Shown: positions 36,301 to 46,977 of the stretch, in pieces
Layout: the number at the start of each line of letters is the position of its first letter
How positions within the stretch are numbered: the stretch's first letter is position 1
Assembly (NCBI GenBank): GCA_024752435.1
Contig: CP103025.1
Span: forward strand, 1,364,001-1,428,000
DNA: 64,000 bases
Reading direction: 5' to 3'
Origin: Allantophomopsis cytisporea
Taxonomy: Eukaryota > Ascomycota > Leotiomycetes > Phacidiales > Phacidiaceae
Notes under the pieces: generated by a model
Seen by the model: only the letters and a program-made list of their open reading frames with translations
Database searches by the model: none
Told to the model about the DNA's origin: nothing
Translations under genes and position numbers: made by a program

Positions 36301-37845
36301 CGATCGTAACTCAATTGCATCATCTCACTAACTGAGTTTGACCTTGAGTTTCAAGTCTTGCAATAATTGGAGCTTGGCTATCATCTGAACTCAAATCCCC
36401 TTGCTTGGAATCCATGCGCTTTTCGCTCATTGTGAAGAACAAGAGTGAGGCTTTTCCATTGCTCAAATATAACATGCACAAAAGAACGCCTTCCTGCAAG
36501 CGTTTCGATTCGTCCCTCCACTTTCGGCGGTCAGATCTGGACCTCTTGACTCCGGATCTGGATCTCCGTGCAGCAGAAGGTTGGCAGAACGTAATGCGAG
36601 CCTCGAGGCATCGTCGACGTTCATTAAAGGAGATAAAAGAAACACGGGCGTCAGGATATGCATATGCTCTTTGTTACCGAGGTTGATGTTTGGGTTTTCG
36701 AGGAGTTCCGGGCTGTTCTCGACTGCAGTCATGAGAAGGGATAGAGCGTCCTTAAGCTCTCCAAATATGTCACTCCTAAGAAGACGAAATTGGGTATCGA
36801 GATGTCGTTGTACAGGGTCTTTGAGAAAGTGAGGCTGATTAAAATATGTAGAAGGCAGAAACTCCGGGTGTGTACTCCGTATTTCGTCGTCCGTGGGAAG
36901 TATATTGATATTGGTGATATCGAGGCTGTCATTGTTGCGGCGATTTTGTGGCAATATGATATCCCTTGGGTATGAAGACTTTGGTGCTGAGGCTGATAAA
37001 TAATTAACCTGGAATCTCTTATCCTGCCTCAGCAGACCATTTGCACGAGATATCATCCCTCGCACCTCGTGAATCATATTCTCGATAATCTAAGCGGCCA
37101 ACGGAGTCTGTTGAACGTTGGAAACAGATGCAGAAGTCTCAATCGTGTCAACCAGCTTCGGCAGTTCATCATTGAATGCTGCTCGTGGTTGCCTTTTGAG
37201 TATCTCTCGCAATGCCTTGACTATGGATACCAAGAATGTTTCGACAACGTTTTGGAAACCAGATGCAGCAAGCTCTTGGTAGACTTCAGTAAAACTTTAG
37301 ATGGACCGTTCGAAGAATGAAATTGCTTGCCATTGCTCCCACTAATGAAGGTATGCAGGTTGCCAACATAAGTATCCACGGATAAGCTTTCCAAGAGGGC
37401 TGTATGAGTTATTACCAGAAGAAAATTGTATGTAACTTCAACAATTTTTCGATGACCAGAGCTGCGTGCTTCCACGGCCATGACTGTGTCTACGTGGTGG
37501 AGCCCGAAGTTGTTCTGGTCATCGAGATCCTTTGGAAGCATTTGTCTCCAATGGCGCTGATCGCTGTCCAAAACTCCGAGAGCTTTCTGCCAAACATCCT
37601 TGATTGTACCGAATCATGATCTTGAGGAGGATGTTTAATCGTTCGTTTCCAGTCTTGATACAAGTACCGTGCTTGTGCTTCCTCTGGTGCTTCGTTTTGT
37701 GGTCCACGAGATACTATTTGTATTAGCAACAGCACATCAACTAATCGATTTGTCAACAAATACCTTGGTCGGTTCTTGCTGGTTTCTTCCCTCCTCTCGT
37801 ACCATGGTCACCACCGCGCCAATTCCCACGGCCACGTCGAGTCAT
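33390..37845 (-). pseudogene. Decayed ZNFX1/Hrr1-like NFX1-type zinc finger helicase, core deleted
   Basis: Pieces of one protein lie in order but in shifting frames. They are an RGG-rich start (ATG at 37845, MTRRGRGNWRGG), KDVWQKALGVLDSDQRHWRQMLPKDLDD, SIVKALREILKRQ, MIHEVRGMISRANGLL, PRDIILPQNR, a segment with AYPDARVSFISF, PGVLLGTFVPVLEGLQNMQ, the Walker A GPPGTGKS, and across an intron CYTNHALDQFL. Next come CPQPC and CGHQCPGLCGEHC zinc fingers, a RING-like LACGHFFTAETLDG block, and a C-terminal domain ending near 33390. Breaks include frameshifts near 37610, 37330, 36660, 36325, 34450 and in an eight-base A/T run at 34355-34362, plus in-frame stops at 37297-37299 and 37090-37092. The helicase motifs from the DExx box to motif VI are missing near 35225. 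Intact relatives act in RNA silencing or heterochromatin (Hrr1, SAD-3, ZNFX1). Confidence 0.85.
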
Positions 37846-39604
37846 AACTTGTTAGCAATAGTGATGTACGCTGCAAGAAAGGCCTGGCCGCGTTGACGTC
37901 GCTTGTTTGAGACTGTGGATTGGAAATTAGACAAATTTTAGAATTTTTTAGAATCAATACAGATTGAAATAACCTCTCCAGACCTTTATGTAGGTACCAG
38001 TATAAGTCTGATTTTTGAAGTTATCAAAGCCGACGCAGCTTACTGAAGGATCCACAAAGTTCGACTATGTACCGGCAAACAACACAAGATAATGCGAGGT
38101 GTTTTTGAGCTCATTAGAACATCTCATATCTACTCCTGGAAGCCTCACGTTGGAAGGCGCATGCTCCTGAGAACCAACATGTTAGCCAGTCATGTAGCGG
38201 CCCTGTGGCGGAGCACTGCAGAATGTTGTCTTGAACCAATAGACAAGGAAAGCTCTCAGCTTTGTACCTTTCAACCCCGACACTCAAGTGACGTCTTTGG
38301 CGTATGAACACATACTTTAAAGAAAGTGGTGTTCGTCATCTGCTGTAATCCCATGTTGGCTGCCTCTTGTAACTCCCTTGCGAGCTAAAAGCAAACGGAT
38401 ACGCTCAGCACTCCGCCTCTGGCCAGGACGGAGCTCGCAAGATGCGTCAGGACTGACGTTGCCCACCAGGCGTACTCGAAAGCATCACATGTTTTAATAA
38501 GCCACTAGAATCCATGTTGTTAATGTTGATGCATACAAACGGTTATCATCGACCATGTATCCATGGGCATAGAGTAGATGGGGTTTGAAGCAGGGAGTAA
38601 GGTAAACAGTCATAAGCGAAACAGCACGTTGGCCTACATAGCAAAACGGTCACATGTATACTGTGAACAGATATTGAATTAGAATCTTGCAACATAGCGG
38701 TGTTTGCTTCTCTCAATACTAATATACATGGTGTTCTATGGCCTGAGAGAAGCAAGATCTAAGAATTCCCCAGATCCTAAAAATGTAAGAAATTACAGTT
38801 TGAAGATGCTCAGCGTTTTTACCACACTGCGCCATTCTAAAATGGGAAAATTTTTGACATCACAGCTTTCGATCATTTCGATCAACGTGCCACCTCCAAT
38901 AAGCTTCACAGCTGGAAGAATTTATTTTCCTGTGTGAGACGTAATATTTGTCTGTTTAGACGGTCCGGATGAGCGGTACAAGAAAATAGTGACAAACAAG
39001 AAAGAAAGAGGAAATAATTGAAAAGAAAATAAATAGAACAAGAATGAAGTCAATCAAAAGAACGACTCTGGACGAGAACATGAACTGAAAATGGGACGAA
39101 CCTAGGATTGGTTTCCATATATAAACAAATGATTGAACACAAGACCATATGTCGAGTATGGAGAGCTCAGGACTTAGGAGAATAAATGGTGCAAATGGGA
39201 TGAGTAGTCTTCTGGTTAGATATCATTGGCAACCTTCACTATAGATTTAGCACATATCAATCAGATGGGAATCAATTATGCAGGGATTCAGCATACCAAG
39301 TGCGTAAATAGCTTGTACACTACAACTACCTACACAAAATTGGATATGGTGAAGAAGAATCCCTAGCAAACAACCTGCACATGCACAAGTCCGGTAATCA
39401 GATGAGACCATAGCATCTGCATCAGTTTGACTGCACAAATTCGGAGCCTGTGGGCCATATACTCTGCTCGTACCGCGGCTTCCATTGTTAGAGTTTCAAG
39501 GCGGAATCAATCAGGTATTCACACTCGACTGACAATCACGAAATGAAGTACAGGGCCGAAAGACCAAGAAGATAACATAAATTTTACATTGATATGAACA
39601 CAAA
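37846..39604. other. Intergenic, nothing recognised
   Basis: About 1.8 kb between the helicase pseudogene's former start and the esterase stop. It is AT-rich near 38930-39060 with A-rich runs. No supportable gene. Confidence 0.5.
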
Positions 39605-41478
39605 CTATTCTTCAGTATTGTATGTCTCTTTCCACCAGAACTTACACTCATTCTTCAACGTCTTCCCATCATCCATCTGGGCCACAACTCCCTTGTTCTC
39701 CCCACCAGCACGCTCATCATTTCCCTTGCCAAGGACCATGGCCTTCCCAGCGACCTTGAATTCCTCCCATTGAGGTCTATCTTTCCATCGGCCCTGCAAG
39801 CCATTCGGCTCACCACGGGTAATGAAGCTGGTAACATACGCATGGAGCGTACCCGCAAGCTCCGCCTGGGTTTCTGAGAACTCCACGATATCTGGGTTGT
39901 GCGTCTCATAGTACATGTTATCAGCATGGTTGGCACCGTTGCGTACCGTGCTGTTCGTAGCCCAGTGGTACAAGTACACGGGCACTGTTGCATCCCGGGC
40001 TGCGAAATCTGCCGTCTGTCTTACGGGGCACGCATAGGCGTAATGGGCGTAGGCCTGCTCCACACGCTTGAACTGAGCACCGACGGAAATATTACGCGTA
40101 TCGACGTATTGTGATTTGGGGTTCTTGATGGGGTCTGGGTAGAGCTTATTCAGGGTCTTGAGATCGGAGGTCGAGAGTTGTGGGAGGAGAGTGTGGAAGA
40201 ATGATGTGAATTCTGCGGAGGTGTTGAGGTTGGATGGTACATAGTAGGAGCCTTCGTTTGTCGTGTGGCCTGTCATGATAGGCACTCTGTTCCATTTTGC
40301 GGACACCCAGGCGTCAATGGGGCGGCGCTTGATGAGATCGCCGTCAATTACAGGCTGGAAGGCCCAGCGAAGGGAGGGATTGTATTTTGCGAACACTTCA
40401 AATGAGGAGTTGGTGACTACCTCAGATGGCTGAGCACGTAGGCAAGACATGATATCATGATCCGGGATGCCAGAACAGTTTGCCTTCTCGACAAAGAGGG
40501 AAAATTGCTCCTCATGAACTGCGGCATTGTAAGGGTGGACAGCTCGCGAAGTCGGTGCACCAGATTCGATGATGACCTTGTGAAAAAGGGGCTTGGACTC
40601 GTAGTTCATTAAGTGATGACCAATGGAATGCGCACCAGCTGAAAGGCCATAAATTGTCACGTCTTGAGGATCGCCACCGAAGGCCTCGATGTTCTCTTGA
40701 ACCCATTCTAAGAGGGAAACTTGATCTCTTAAACCAAGATTTACAACTCCTTCTTTGTGGGTTAGTGTAGATGGAAGGAAGCCGAGTGCACCGATTCTTC
40801 GAGTAAGTTAGTATATATTGGTCTTCATATCTGAACCTAAAATCATACCTGTAGTTGAAAGAAACTGCAATGAAAGGCTCTTCAGACCAAGCAACTTGAG
40901 AAGCTGTGTTATGCATTCGAGCTAGATATATGTCAATATTGAAACAACCAATGTCAAGACTTCAACCACCTACAGCTACCACGATTGAAAGCACCTCCAT
41001 GGATATAGACGGCCACGGGTACCTTCTTTGTGCCATTTAATTTTGGTCGGAAAACATTAAGAGTCATGCAATCCTCACCCATAGGCAGAGCAGCCGATGG
41101 TAGCAATTGCCTTCCTGGACAACTACTCCAGTCAGTTTTTACTTCAAACGGGTAAGGATTCTAAGCAGAAACTTACATGAGCCCATAAGATTTGGCACTG
41201 TAGGTCTCATTCGAGAGCGGTAAGGGCGCAGCAGGCCTGAATCTCAAATCATCCAAGGGCGGTTGAGCATATGGAATTCCCAAAAAGGCATCAATAGGAG
41301 CAGGAAACGTATCGCGAAGCACAGTTCCCTTGTAGATACCTTGCGATAGAGTTACAACTGGAGAAGGTGTTAGGATGGATAGGACCGGTTGGAGATATGT
41401 TTGAAGATTTGAAGTCCATGATAACACAGGCACAACGACCGGCGCTGCCAGTAACAAAATCTGCTGTGATGGCCACAT
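39605..41478 (-). CDS. Type-B carboxylesterase/lipase, secreted
   Basis: Four exons fit by phase: 41177-41478, 40974-41125, 40849-40921 and 39605-40796, giving 572 residues. The start is the first in-frame ATG of a hydrophobic leader (MWPSQQILLLAAPVVVPVLSW), read as a signal peptide or anchor. Family marks in order: the substrate-entry FLGIPYAQPP, GEDCMTLNVFRP (disulfide Cys), the oxyanion VYIHGGAFNRGS, NYRIGALGFLPS, the nucleophile elbow GLSAGAHS (Ser228), the acid residue in TTNEGSYY (near 359) and the His in GANHADNMYYE (near 463). The triad is therefore complete and the enzyme is probably active on esters. It is divergent from the MFS permease gene across 1.4 kb. The substrate is unknown. 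Confidence 0.92.
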
Positions 41479-42221
41479 TCTAAGCAGGACAATAAGGATC
41501 TGACTCTGCGTAAAATGTGGTTTCTTTTTCAATCATAAAACTCATCTGGGGAGGACTGTTAATATGCTTTCATATTCTACGCCGATCTCGGCATTTTCCA
41601 CCAGTCATTGCATAAGAACACTAAGTGCGGAGTGATAAATCGCCAGATATGCATATGTGGAAGGCTTGCGCCGGACCTTGACTTGTTACATATGGCGGAC
41701 TAAGTTAGGTTGCGGTGATGATAGATGGGGGTTTTGTGGGAATGTGGACGTGTGGATCCAAGAGATTGATTCATAGTCACACCAATTATGTGGGCCCGCA
41801 CGATTATGGAGATCTATCCCCAGGTACAACTGCTGCCATGAATCCTTCGAGCAATCAAGACCCGACGACCTCACAGGGTCCATGGTTTGTAGATATATAA
41901 GATACTGACTTATATCTTCTCAAGATAAACGACAGGATTGGAGTAAGAAGACGGCTCTGAATGACTGTGCGACCCTCCAAAATACGATTCGAAAGAATTT
42001 GACGATTCTCCGACCTTTCTTTACAACTCGCAACATTTATTCGCCTCACAATAACTTTGATAACCCTCGGACGCTACACAGCCCAAAAGAATTCATCAGC
42101 CGTCAACAGACATATGGCTCTTGGTGACTAAGTGCCCGCATCCAGCTCTCAGGAACTACCTGACTCTCCAAAGTTCTTGTGTCGAATGATGGTCCAGTCT
42201 ATCATGGAGATCCGGGCAAAC

Positions 42222-42251
42222 ACAGACCAGGACAGACCAGGACAGACCAGG
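42222..42251. repeat. (ACAGACCAGG)x3
   Basis: Three perfect copies of a 10-bp unit in the divergent promoter region. Confidence 0.9.
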
Positions 42252-42363
42252 TACTGTACGGTATTGATATTGATAGCCTTTGATAAGACAAGCACGCACT
42301 ACGGGAAAATAGGCGAACAACCGAGCTCAATAGCACTTATCGGCGTGTTCCAACTTGCGATAG

Positions 42364-42394
42364 CCACTACTGACGGCCACTGACGGCCACTGAC
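42364..42394. repeat. (CCACTGACGG)n, about three copies
   Basis: Three imperfect copies of a 10-bp unit, again in the divergent promoter region and with the same period as the neighbouring repeat at 42222. Confidence 0.75.
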
Positions 42395-42886
42395 ACTCGC
42401 GAGACAGTCACTAATGGAAAACACCCGAGAAATCTACTACTGTATACTATACACGGTATGATAGCTGCCCCCCAACGGGAAACCCTCCTCAAGACCGTCG
42501 GAAAAGGCTATTGCTCCAATTTCCCGACTGTTGGCTGATCGAACCCACTCCACTACTCCACATATGGAATACTTATGCCCTTCGCCATACAAGATCTCTA
42601 TCTGCCCATGGCTCCTGTACTCATTGACTTTCCACAACTAAACTCGTAGGAGAAGCCCAGAGATAATGATTTCCTTATCAGATACGTAGTGGCACTGATA
42701 CATCTGTGGTAATGAGAATATGTGAACAGTACACATAAGTAAGATATCGTATCTCAGGTAGAATATCTCATATTGCTTGCATTTGTGTTTCTCCATCTCC
42801 AGTCTTCATCCCCTGTGTCCTCTTGTGTTAGCTTGTTCGAGCAAAGTCCCATAACTCACAAAGTGCCGCGAATTGCCTCGCCCAAA

Positions 42887-44615
42887 ATGGTATCCCAGGA
42901 ACCCGTGGAAAAGAGTGAGCGGATGGAAGTCGACGAGAAGATGCAGTCGACAGGCGATCTGAAGGCTGATATTGCAGAAGGGCAGATCTCTGCTCTCGAT
43001 GCCTCCGAAATATTCCTCCAAGAGAACGGGTTTTCCCACGAATACATCCACGAATTGCTCGAGGACACGAATGCACGCAAAAGACTCGTCAAGAAGATCG
43101 ATTTGATGCTAATGCCGCTGATGATGGGCACCTATACGTTGCAGTACATTGATAAACAAAGTATGAGTTACGGCGCTGTGTTCGATCTCCTTACTGGCAC
43201 ACACACTTCCGGCGACCAGTACGCCTGGCTTGCCACCATATTCTACTTGGGCTATTTGGTCTCTGAATATCCATGGAGTTACTTGGCACAAAAATGGTCC
43301 GTTTCGAAGGTCGTGGCTATTTGTGTGACAGCGTGGGGCTCCATGCTCATGATCACAGCAGCTTGTAGCAGCTTCCCCGGCTTGGCCGCGTGCCGATTCC
43401 TCCTCGGAATTTTTGAGGCCCCTATTACGCCTTGCTTCATGATGCTTGTCGGAACATGGTACACAAGAAGCGAGCAACCTTTCCGGGCTGGAGCCTTTTA
43501 CTGCTGTAACGGAGTTGGGTCGATGATTGGTGGTATCCTTACTTATGGCATTGGTCAAGAGAATACGTTCCCGGTGTGGCGCGCAATCTTCATCCTGTGT
43601 GGTGGAGTAACGGTGGTCTGGGGTCTTGTACTCATGGTTTTCCTCCCAGATAACCCTATGTCCTCCAAGCGCTTCACTGCTGAGCAAAAAGCCATGTTAA
43701 TTGCACGAGGACAGCAGAACCAGACCGTATGTATCCCCTAATATTCCTGCAATGGGATCCAACTAACAGAATCCAAGGGTATCCTCAACAGAGAAATCAA
43801 GTGGTATCAAATTCGTGAAGCCTTCCTCGATCCACAGGTGTGGATTCTCTTCTTGTTTACTCTCCTGAACGAAGTTATTAATGGAGGAGTCGCGAACGTA
43901 CGTTGCAAATATCATATCTACCTACTTGGCAATCTCCGAAACCAGACTAACATCATAATACAGTTCTCTAAATTGATCCTCAAGGGCGTCGTAACAGGCT
44001 CTCTTGAAACAACGGCCTTGGCCATTCCCCAAGGTGCCTTCCAAGTCGTCTTCATCCTCAGCGGCACCTACATGGCTACGAAGTTCAAGAATGCCCGAAC
44101 CTATGTAATGGTAGCATATCTCCTCCCGACGATACTCGGCATCTCGCTCCTCTGGAAGCTGCCACGATCCAACAAGTACGGCCTCCTCATGGGATTCTAC
44201 ATCGTAGGCGCCTACGTGACCTCCCTTGTCCTGGCTCTCCAGATGCCCGCTACGAACATGGCTGGCTACACCAAGCGTGTCACAGCCACTGCCTTTGTGT
44301 TTCTGGCTTACTGCGCCGGCAACATTATTGGTCCCCATGCCTTCCTGGCATCCGAAAAGCCGATCTACGAGACTGGGTGCAAGCTTATCGTTGCATGTGC
44401 CGTCGCCCAGGTCTCTTTGACCGTGCTGTTGCGCATGGTGCTTATGCGCCGCAACAAGCAGAGGGATGCGCTCGCGCCTGCTGTTTCCGAAGGGGATGAT
44501 AATGGTGATGTTATTAGTGATCTAACAGATTTCGAGGTATGTTTAGAGTCTTTTGATGGTAGCATGAGACAATGACTGACGTGTTTAGAATCCGAAATTC
44601 AGATATGTATTATGA
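42887..44615 (+). CDS. MFS permease, Dal5/allantoate family
   Basis: Four exons fit by phase: 42887-43726, 43778-43897, 43964-44536 and 44589-44615, giving 519 residues. The chosen ATG gives MVSQEPVEKSERME with a ~75-residue cytoplasmic lead. Twelve membrane helices are expected. Family marks include KKIDLMLMPLMMGTYTLQYIDKQSMSYGA, SEYPWSYLAQKW, CRFLLGIFEAPITPCFMMLVGTWY, FRAGAFYCCNGVGSMIGG, PDNPMSSKRF, then FLDPQVWILFLFTLLNEVINGGVAN and QMPATNMAGYTKR. Dal5-type carriers import anionic organic compounds such as allantoate, vitamins or dipeptides by proton symport. The final exon is only eight codons and a stop, and its junction is the least certain part. Its 3' end converges on SQT1. Confidence 0.92.
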
Positions 44616-45027
44616 GGGACATGAGTTTATGATTTGGAGTTTTGTCGATAGCGTTAGATAGTTTGTGAATAACAATACGTAATTTTCTGTGATATAAATT
44701 ACTCGGCTTGAATCACTGACAAAACTGAAATGCTTGACAAGTGCTGTTTGTTCAGTAACAAAAAGCCCCCGCCCAGCTTATGACAGTTTCATACTCCTAC
44801 AGTCGAATTTCTTTACACCAGCATCGGGCGGTTCACAAGCACAGCAGAGTATTGATGAGTTGGAGAGCTAGGAGCCACATATTGCACCTGAAAGGTTGAA
44901 TTAAACATAACGAATCAAATTTCGTATTCGAATCCCAAAACGCCAGGCTATGCGGTCGCAGTGTGCGACGAACTTTTCCAAGTAACAGCAAAAGATATTA
45001 GAGCACATGTAGATGAATCCTCAAGAT
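44616..45027. other. Convergent 3' flanks
   Basis: Between the permease stop and the SQT1 stop. Nothing besides expected untranslated regions is recognised. Confidence 0.5.
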
Positions 45028-46584
45028 CTAAGCAATAGGTGATTCGAAAACAAGAGAGATGCCGTCGTCACCAGCAGTAACAATCCTCGACCCATCACCC
45101 TGTACGAAGCCCAAAACACCACCACCCTCGCCATCACCACGGTGGCCCTTCCACTCATGCATGAGACCCGAGTTTGGCGTTGCAGTTCCACCACGAGTAT
45201 CCCACCGTCTGACAACACCGTCCATGCCACAACTTGTCAAGAGCCAGCCTCCAGTGCGAGAGTTCTTAACAAATTCAACCTTCACCACACTGTAATCCTC
45301 GTGGGCCTCTTTGATATGTCTGCGCACAGCAAAGCGATGCGCAGTATCGTACAACGCAATACTGCCATCGACACTACCCGCAGCCATCAATGTCAAAGGG
45401 GCTGGAGCAAACGCAATAGTTTCAATACCGTCTCCCTGCGCTTGAAGGTCAGCAAGGATTTGGCCGGCCTGACCAGCGGTAGCTGAGCTGCCAACAGCCT
45501 TGCCAGCAGCCAATTTTCCACCCTTGTTCTTCGCTGCGGCACCGGCTCCTCCACGGCCAGCAGGTGCGGATCCAGAGGCATCTCCAAGGCGAGGGAGACC
45601 AACAACCTTGATGGCTCCTCCTGCTCCACCAACAACAACGAAGTGTCCGTTTGGTGCGCATGCGACACTGAAGAGTCCACCCTCAACTGCGAAGCGCTGA
45701 TCCGCTGATGTTAGGGCAACAACAGTCTGTCCTCCGTCCCCTTGCATGATACCTGCAGCGGCAGCTTCTCCGAAAACATCCCATACGTAGAGGCTGCCTT
45801 CCTCAGAGACAGTTGCGAGCATTTTGCCGTCAGCTGTCCATGCACCGGCGGTACAAGACGACTGGTGGAGGAAATATGACTGGACCATTTGAAGAGCTGC
45901 GTCTCCAGCCTTGAAATCGACTGTGTATACCCAGACCGATCCGTCATTAGCACCGAGAGCAACAGTGTTGGGGTACTCTGGGTTAGGACATGGGTGCATC
46001 CAGTTGATTTCCTCGACTTCTTGCGCCTCGGCGATATACTTCCATTGCTTAATATTCTTTGGGTTGGCAATATAAGCCCTCAGCTTACCATCAAGACCGC
46101 CAGAAAGTAGGTACTCTCCATTTGGCAGAGTGAAAGTAAGTGCATTGATGGAGTCGGTATGGCCTTCAAGAGTAAAGATAGAACCAAGGCCCTTTCTCTC
46201 GACAGGCTCTGGAGGCCCACTTTGATACGAGGCAGGAAGGACAGGGCCCTCCTCCGGCGTTGCGTCGAAAATGTAACCAATTCCTCCAGCATCCTCGCCC
46301 TCACTACCACCCGTCGCGACGATCTCAGGCCGTGTGGGGTGCTGTGCTATACAGAAAATACTGTCTTTGTAGAGGTCGAAATGTGCTGCCGAGTCGTTCT
46401 GAAGCTGAATCTCCTGCATCATACCGTCCTCATCCATACCATCGTACTCTTCTCCAGAGTCCATCGCAGCGTCCATGTCCTCGGGCATTTCTTCGGCAGC
46501 GTCATTTGGGTCGAACATCTCAGCATTATCCTCGTGCTGGTGCTGGTGCTGCTCTTCGTCATCGTATGGCTGTTGAGACGACAT
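45028..46584 (-). CDS. SQT1: Ribosome assembly WD40 protein SQT1 (AAMP-like)
   Basis: A single intronless exon of 518 residues from the ATG at 46584. The N-terminal ~60 residues are very acidic with a His/Gln run and DEDG repeats, followed by WD40 blades: SIFCIAQHPTRPEIVATGG, FTLEGHTDSINALTF with LLSGGLDGKLRAY, VALGANDGSVWVYT, MLATVSEEGSLYVWD, FSVACAPNGHFVVVGG, LMAAGSVDGSIALYD, LLTSCGMDGVVRRWD and IVTAGDDGISLVFE. A Gly/Ala/Lys-rich insertion sits between two blades (about residues 345-395). In yeast Sqt1 is the dedicated chaperone of uL16 (Rpl10) and promotes its loading onto 60S subunits in the cytoplasm. Orthology is judged from the acidic lead plus blade sequences, not from a search. Confidence 0.9.
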   Translation of the reverse strand: MSSQQPYDDEEQHQHQHEDNAEMFDPNDAAEEMPEDMDAAMDSGEEYDGMDEDGMMQEIQLQNDSAAHFDLYKDSIFCIAQHPTRPEIVATGGSEGEDAGGIGYIFDATPEEGPVLPASYQSGPPEPVERKGLGSIFTLEGHTDSINALTFTLPNGEYLLSGGLDGKLRAYIANPKNIKQWKYIAEAQEVEEINWMHPCPNPEYPNTVALGANDGSVWVYTVDFKAGDAALQMVQSYFLHQSSCTAGAWTADGKMLATVSEEGSLYVWDVFGEAAAAGIMQGDGGQTVVALTSADQRFAVEGGLFSVACAPNGHFVVVGGAGGAIKVVGLPRLGDASGSAPAGRGGAGAAAKNKGGKLAAGKAVGSSATAGQAGQILADLQAQGDGIETIAFAPAPLTLMAAGSVDGSIALYDTAHRFAVRRHIKEAHEDYSVVKVEFVKNSRTGGWLLTSCGMDGVVRRWDTRGGTATPNSGLMHEWKGHRGDGEGGGVLGFVQGDGSRIVTAGDDGISLVFESPIA

Positions 46585-46977
46585 TTTTAAAGAATGTGTA
46601 GTTTTTGGAGGAAATAGTGTTTGGTTTTGTTTGGTTTGATTTGGTTGAAAGGTGGGCAAATGTTGCTTAAGAGAAAAAGATTATCATCGTCAGAGTCCGA
46701 TAAGTGCTTGCTAATCGGGCAAAATTTAGGTAGGACAAACTTTGGAATTGGCACGGCTACAGCCTCGTTCACGTGATTCTACCTTCGGAGAGAGCTCTCA
46801 TTGGTAGAAAATCGATGAGACCGGCGACCGTTATTTGGATAGAAGTCAAGGTTAATAGAAAGTTCTACCATTTCTCAAAGCAATCATCGTCAACAGGCAA
46901 TCCGATATCTCAAAGAAATATGTATGCTTTTGAAAAATATATCGAAACCCTAAAGCTCAACACTCCATCATATACAC
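46585..46977. other. SQT1 promoter region
   Basis: Holds the SQT1 promoter and the 3' flank of the second esterase. A TTTGGTTTTG-like stretch lies just upstream of the SQT1 start. No other feature. Confidence 0.4.

Larger units (their letters stand above)
41479..42886. other. Divergent promoter region between esterase and permease
   Basis: About 1.4 kb separates the two start codons. Two short tandem repeats occur, a decamer near 42222-42251 and another at 42364-42394. No gene is recognised. Shared regulation of the two flanking genes is possible but unproven. Confidence 0.5.

Noticed and set aside
41479..41532. Longer N-terminus for the first esterase
   Set aside because: The upstream initiator would be TTG; the ATG at 41478 gives a clean hydrophobic leader.
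43109..43687. 192-codon minus-strand frame
   Set aside because: Exact antisense of the conserved MFS permease exon; a shadow frame.
44890..44945. TTCGAATCC-like B-box suggesting a tRNA gene
   Set aside because: No A-box or cloverleaf-compatible arms around it.
46159..46590. 143-codon plus-strand frame
   Set aside because: Antisense shadow of SQT1.
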